Origin: Tetraselmis striata | Lineage: Eukaryota; Chlorophyta; Chlorodendrophyceae; Chlorodendrales; Chlorodendraceae | Direction of reading: 5' to 3' | Length of the DNA stretch: 64,000 nucleotides | Assembly (NCBI GenBank): GCA_006384855.1 | Contig: VCJN01003079.1 | Coordinates: forward strand, 107,849-171,848 | In this document: positions 58,835 to 64,000 of the stretch, piece after piece | Layout: each line of letters opens with the position of its first letter | Numbering within the stretch: the stretch's first letter is position 1 | The notes under the pieces: model-generated | Database searches by the model: none | Told to the model about the DNA's origin: nothing | Seen by the model: the letters and a program-made list of their open reading frames with translations, nothing else | Translations under genes and position numbers: made by a program

Positions 58835-59245
58835 AAATGTGGCCACAAGAAATATGTGTCAAAAACATTATAATCTCTCAAAGCGGGGTGCGAGTCGCAA
58901 CATTGTGGGTGCAATGACGACACGTTGCAATTCCCACGCCATTTCGGGACATGATGTGTGATGCCGAGCGAGTGCGGCTGTCAACATGTGGCATTACATA
59001 CCTTGTCACTATCACCACATGTGGCAACATAAAACCGGCGTCATGCATTATCTCCCAAAATGGCGCGGGAACCGCAATATTGTATGTGTAATGGCGACAC
59101 CTTGCAACCTCGACGCCATTTATTTGGGAGATATTAATGTGTGGCGCCGGAACGGCTGTCAATGTACGACATTGCACGCAGTATGATTTATATTACCACA
59201 GCATGTGGCCACATGAAACCGGCGTTATGCATTATCAGAATATAC
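58835..59245. repeat. Second tandem array, unit about 182 bp, 2.2 copies
   Basis: ATGTGGCCACAAGAAA at 58838, ATGTGGCAACATAAAA at 59019 and ATGTGGCCACATGAAA at 59203 mark successive units. Within them TATCTCCCAAAATGGCGCGG-type, ATGGCGACACCTTGCAA-type and GACATTGCAC-type blocks recur. It is distinct in sequence from the neighbouring 120-bp array. Confidence 0.8.
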
Positions 59246-59689
59246 CGAGCAGCGTAGGCGGCGGGTCATCCGCCTGACAACCGTAGTTAGGCGCTTCACT
59301 TCGTCTAATCCTTATATATCGGTAATATCGCCTGGTTGTCACCGCGCATCCCTCCGCCCTGCACCGCCCTCAGCACGGGGTAACCCGTCGGTGCCCCCGT
59401 GCCCCGCCGGGTTACCCGCCCTGTGCCTTAGTTAGAAATCCCTCTAGAATATTATAATGGAGACCTGACGATGAGGGGTGGGAGGCAGTGTGTGACACCT
59501 GGTTGTGTAGCTGGCAGTGTGTGACAGTTGTGTGACAGTGGAGTGGCAGCGCGTTGCTGGCGAGGCAGAGCTGGTGACAGTATCTTACAATCGTCTTCAT
59601 CCGGCCCGTGCCTGGGCGCAACCGTCAGGGCTCCGCAACGCCGTTATCTGCTAAGCGGCGGGTGCATCGTTGTTTCACAGACATAGAGG

Positions 59690-61665
59690 ATGGCTGACGC
59701 TAGGCGGAAGGAAGCTGCAGCACGCGTCGCGAGCCGATGGCTGTCGGGGCTCAAGTCCCGGAGGGTGAGGCAGCCGTCACGCCTGCGCCTGACAGTGTGG
59801 CTGACAGGCGAGTCCGATAGCGAAGCGATTGCGAAAGCGCTCACTTCCTGCGGTGCGGAGTCTACCAGGTACAACGCTGCGCTTTATCCCACGCGGTATA
59901 TTGTCACACTCAGACAACATGCGCTGTGTATTAGCCACGACTGAGTGACCTCGACACTCCGCTCTCTCCGGTGCAGCTTGGCACAGGGCAGTGACCCTCC
60001 TGGAGCCCAAACGGCGGCAGCGTGGCCACAGAGCATCACTGCCTGCTTTCCAGCAGAGGTAGGCGATACTTGCTCTTCGCTTGCCGCCGCTGAGTATAGC
60101 CGGATTTGCTTCACTGCATGTGCTGCTCAGTCTGTGTCAGGTATCCGACGACAACGATGTCCCTTGCCGCCTGCAGCACACGATGCTGGTGCGAGGGCTG
60201 CGTGAGGTGGGCCGGATGGCGCGCACCGCTGGGCACAGCGTTCTCTTTCAGGCCGAGGCGGTGATGGATGCGTCGTGGGCGAACAGCCGCGAAGATGTTT
60301 ATATACCTGTAGAAGTCCAGAGGAACTTTTGGCTGGTGCCGGTGTGGTGCGGCATCGTCCTCGTTGCCTGTATGCGTGCCGCCTGGTGTCTTGGTCATTG
60401 TGCGCGCAGTCCACATTTCACTGCTGGATGAGCATGAATTGCGGCTGGGAGAAGGTACGTCCCTTACGACTGTTGCTGCAAAACCCTGCCGAGGTGACAC
60501 AACAGGTGCGATATCCCGGAGCCGGGCGCGCTGAATATTCTGCTGGAGCCAACATATGCGGCATGGCCAGGTAAGTGGGCGCATGCCCTTGCATGCATGG
60601 CGAGTGAGATCTTGCCTGTGGCCCGCACACCACAGCAGGGTGCCTTGAAGCTGTGTGCCGTTGCTCCATTCTCCAGGCAAAGGCACAGTCGATGGCCTGC
60701 AGCACCCAGCAACCATCCTCGTGCTCAAGCACCTAGCGTCCTCCAGCTTCACGGGGCATGAGCAGGTCATGGACTATGGCATTGGATCAGGCGTGCTGGC
60801 TATAGCAGCACTGAAATTCGGGGCGGGGCATGTGGTACCTGCAGCACCCCCCTTGCTGCTCCCCACAACACCATCCCCCCCCCCCCCCCCCCTTCCCGCG
60901 CCCCCCCCCCCCCCCCCCAATTGTCTTTCCTGATTCTGCAGCGTGGGATCCCATCACCCTGGAAACTCGCTAACACACAGGCCCTCTTTACTGACCGGCT
61001 GGCTGCAGGTTGGGGTGGACATCGACCCAGTTTGCGTGACCACATCGCAGAAGAACATGGCTCGAAACGGCATCCCGGACACCCAGTTTGAGGTTCTGTG
61101 CGGCGGAGACATATTGGAGGAAGAGCCATTGAAAGCGGTGCGGGCGGTGCTTGTGTGTTGAGCAGCCACTCAAGGATGCTGTAGGCCACGGACGCTTTGA
61201 CTGAGACGCAGGGCATGTACGTTGGTATCTCGGCAATGCAGGCTGGTATGAAGACGCAGGCGTTTGATGTCTGCATGGCCAATGTGTTGGAGGGAGACAT
61301 GCAGAGGCTCAGGATGCGCTTGCTTAGCTATCTCAAGCCAGGAGGGCTGTTCATTCTGTCCGGCATGTTGACGGACCAGGTGAATCCAATTGCCTAGTGT
61401 TTCCGCGACTGCGAGTGCTCTGCAGATGATCCCTGCCCATGTGCCTGCGCTATCTCAAGCTTACAGTGATGCAGATAGTGCGTGACCTACCTATCTTTGT
61501 CATGTTAACTCGAGTTCCTTCGATGTCGCTGTTGACCAGGTGCCTGAGGTCATGCAAAACTTTTCTCCGTTTCTATCCGATGTTGAAACTGAAGAGATGA
61601 GTGGCTGGACGCGCATCAGCGGCCATATCTCTGAAACCGTGGCCCCGGAGGAGGGACGCCATTAG
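59690..61665 (+). CDS. PrmA-type protein (ribosomal L11) lysine methyltransferase
   Basis: Seven exons keep phase: 59690-59868, 60131-60346, 60506-60570, 60677-60834, 61009-61137, 61260-61379, 61540-61665, giving 330 aa (bacterial PrmA is about 293). An in-frame TAG six bases upstream fixes the ATG. The N-terminal substrate-binding region (LRLTVWLTGESDSEAIAKAL) leads to FWLVPVW. IPEPGALNILLEPTYAAW and QHPATILVLKHL then correspond to the PrmA PDPGA/HPTT region. The SAM-binding motif I is MDYGIGSGVLAIAALKFGA, followed by VGVDIDPVCVTTSQKNM. The later motif ANVLEGDMQRL corresponds to bacterial NILAxPL, and PGGLFILSGML is standard. PrmA trimethylates ribosomal protein L11; eukaryotic relatives act in organelles or on other targets. 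No clear transit peptide is present, though the N-terminus is basic. Intron 4 has two C-runs. Confidence 0.93.
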
Positions 61666-64000
61666 TGAGACGAGTATACAGACTCAGTAACCATTCCCAT
61701 TCCGTGGATGGTTACTGTCCCCAGTACGCTATCTGTATGCCAACCTGTGCAATGCAAAAAAATCCAGACGGCGTGTGCTGTAGAACTTGTGCAGTGCATC
61801 ATAGAAGTGTCAGGTCCGTACACGGGGGATCACGTTGACGGCGTCATCCATTCCTGCTCCATGAGTTGATTTTTCGTTTAAAGATGAGCAGAAGATCCCA
61901 GCATGACTGGTCGGTTTGTATAGATATTCTGCCCTGGTACGAGGTGGGGGGGGGGGGGGGGGGGGGTAGCTTCCTCATCGACCTGTGTTTTTCACCATCG
62001 CCCACGCGGTGCATATCATCAGGCGGGGCAGATGGACTGCCAAACGCATGACAGCGGCGGTGGGGGCGCTGCCGTTCAAACATATTATATTACAGGCTTC
62101 TATTTTCTGTAAAGTGTATTTATAAGCAGAGGCGTGCTGATGCTGATGATCTCGTGTAACCCATTGCCAGGGATTCGTTGATCACTGTCTAGGCCAGCAG
62201 TTTGACAGAAGAAAATGTAATAGGTCCAAACTGATTAGTATCTAGGAAGTACGAGTAGATGATACGTGGAAGCTCTTCATGGCTGTACATACTGGCTAAT
62301 CATCTGGCTAATCATCTCGACATAGGCACCGTACCGGTATGAGCATATGAGCAGCAAAGTCACCGTATAAGGATTTACGTGTTATTGGCAGCCGGATGAG
62401 AAGGAAATGCTGCAGGTATGGTGCGAGTAGTGCTGGTGTACCTGTGCGGTGATGATCATTTGCTCGAGTAGTAATTTAGCAGGACATATTTTTTGTATAT
62501 ACTCTCCCACTAAAGTTTAGCCCTACACGAATCTGCGTGTGGGCGCATCGTTGCGCACTAGCATATATATGGCCAAAACCACGTATAGTCTTTTATTTAT
62601 ACTGAAGCTTAGCTTCCATGAGACCATGACCTTGGTTGCAGCGCACCCTCCGAAATTTCGCGGTGATGCATCATTTTCTACAGTGCTGTTTTTCCGCTGA
62701 CAGTAGTGAAAAATGCCGCTTTTCAACAGAAAGTTGCATTATACGATTGCGCGCGTTTTAGCCTCATGGGGGTGCACATACTCCCAAGCTTTTCGCACGG
62801 ATAATGTGATAGTAAATGAATAAACTGTGAGATTGTCGTGCCATTTGGGTGACGACGTGGCATCGCAGCCGTGCACGCTCCGCTTCCTCTACAATGTTGT
62901 CCGTGCTCAAAAGGGCATGGGATTGCAGTCCATTGGTAGCATAGCACGCGACACGCTATATGGTCCAAGCTTCATCATTTAGCCCATATCAAAGTCCTTT
63001 CGAATAGATGCACTACTGCCATGACGCACCGCGAGAGGTGTGGGAGAAAGATGATATGCACTGTGCCAAAGCATCGATTACTGCGAAATAGTAGAATTTT
63101 CATCGCATTGAGAGCAAAGAATGTGTAAAGTTGGGGAAACGCTATAATACAGTTGTTTGTGTACTTGAGACCTATAGTGGGCTCGAGTCTGATGCACTAT
63201 AGGTTGCACCTAGGTTCCCGTTGCGGGGCCTAACGATGGGCTCCAAAGATGTTTTGGGGCTTAAAACGTCACAAATAGCAGTTCCGAGCGCGAAAATCCG
63301 GGGAACATAGGTCCATTTGGCTTATGTGAAAGCGCTTTTGCCATGCGCTTTTCAACGCCATCTTGTGCGCCTCAAGCCGACACCGTTTCGCGAAGACATG
63401 CGTCTTGGGACACCTCCCAAAATAACAACTGCAACATTTCTTCTTCAACATTGACGGCGCTCTTGTGACAATAATGGCATACTCTGTACGGGTACTGTAT
63501 GATCGTAGCATCATTCATGTACGAGTACCTGCTGTATCGTATGTGTGCGCGCGTGTGTCACGCGCCACAATACGAGTACTGGTGGATGATGAATCATGAG
63601 ATGAGTCCTACTGGTACCGGTACACTGTTCAGTCGTAGTTACGGGATAATACGCATGTGCGTACCCGTAGCGGGCATATATGTATAATGCACCTGCCTCT
63701 GTAACATCAGTTGTATACTTGTGTATAAACTGATGTGTCAACTACATGTGCGGAGGTCTCTAAGCGACGACCTCCTGTTCGACACTTCAAGGCACGACTC
63801 TCCACGGTGACGCGCTTAGCAGTGCGCGTGCCGCTTGGTGGTGGCTAGCTGTGAGCTAGCCATACGCATAAATAGCGGCGGGTGGTGACAACGTTGTAAC
63901 CATTGTTTCTTTCTTCTCTATTGCCTCTGTGTTTTCACGACAGTCTTGCCTTTTGCGCGTGTGAGGGGCAAGACTGCCGCACTGGTCTCGGAGCTGTTGT
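61666..64000. other. Intergenic right end, no recognised gene
   Basis: Contains the 3' region of the PrmA gene, a poly-G tract at about 61947-61966 and AT-rich simple sequence. No frame has coding-like codon use or splice-supported structure. The last 250 bp (pyrimidine-rich, 63900-63960) could be the leader of a gene to the right, but this is speculative. Confidence 0.35.

Noticed and set aside
60421-60453. Segment VHISLLDEHELRLGE as an extra PrmA exon
   Set aside because: It would break phase between FWLVPVW and the conserved IPEPGALNI. Skipping it gives an uninterrupted PrmA alignment.
1-64000. CRISPR arrays, rRNA genes, bacterial promoters or operons
   Set aside because: No regularly spaced short repeats with unique spacers, no rRNA-like sequence, and the gene structure is intron-rich and eukaryotic.

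Overview
This window is eukaryotic nuclear DNA. Its genes are split by many short GT-AG introns, exons are GC-rich with strong C/G-ending codon use, and introns carry long C or G homopolymers. There is no operon structure, rRNA or CRISPR array. The gene set includes a plant-type importin-7/SAD2, an ACD11/CPTP-like GLTP protein, a UPF0301/AlgH (DUF179) protein and a PrmA-type methyltransferase. Together with the GC-rich splice style this suggests a unicellular alga or other GC-rich protist, perhaps of the green lineage. That assignment is an inference and could be wrong. I could chain seven genes largely exon by exon with consistent intron phase. An eighth (LYR/DUF179) is partly resolved. || Layout. 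0.2-8.4 kb (-): a very long coiled-coil protein with an N-myristoylation-type start, possibly running off the left edge. 8.4-19.7 kb: gene-poor, holding decayed retroelement pieces (a gag-like ORF, a reverse-transcriptase fragment, other broken ORFs), local duplications, AT-rich DNA and an unidentified broken coding region at 17.6-19.1 kb. 19.7-21.7 kb (-): SMP-30/gluconolactonase-family protein. 22.9-25.7 kb (+): DUF179 protein with an LYR-like N-terminal part, divergent from the SMP-30 gene. 26-32 kb: two LINE fragments, small tandem duplications, one orphan exon pair. 32.1-39.1 kb (+): complete 21-exon importin-7/8-like gene (1032 aa). 41.5-43.7 kb (-): 7-exon GLTP-fold lipid-transfer protein, tail to tail with the importin. 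46.2-50.0 kb (-): GT14 glycosyltransferase with a type II signal anchor and one apparent frameshift. 50.7-52.4 kb: a minisatellite, a tRNA-derived SINE with target-site duplications and the 3' part of a LINE. 53.8-56.2 kb (-): a 9-exon SANT-like protein not otherwise recognised. 56.2-59.4 kb: two distinct degenerate satellite arrays. 59.7-61.7 kb (+): PrmA-like methyltransferase. 61.7-64 kb: no recognised gene. || The genes are ordinary, mostly single-copy housekeeping functions with no sign of co-regulation as a unit. The more unusual material is the sense-strand bias of intronic homopolymers, the small repeat families (a ~150-bp element in four copies, one inside an importin intron), related LINE 3' ends at 26.2 and 51.2 kb, and the unidentified broken coding region at 17.6-19.1 kb. 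I did not find a clear new multi-gene system.
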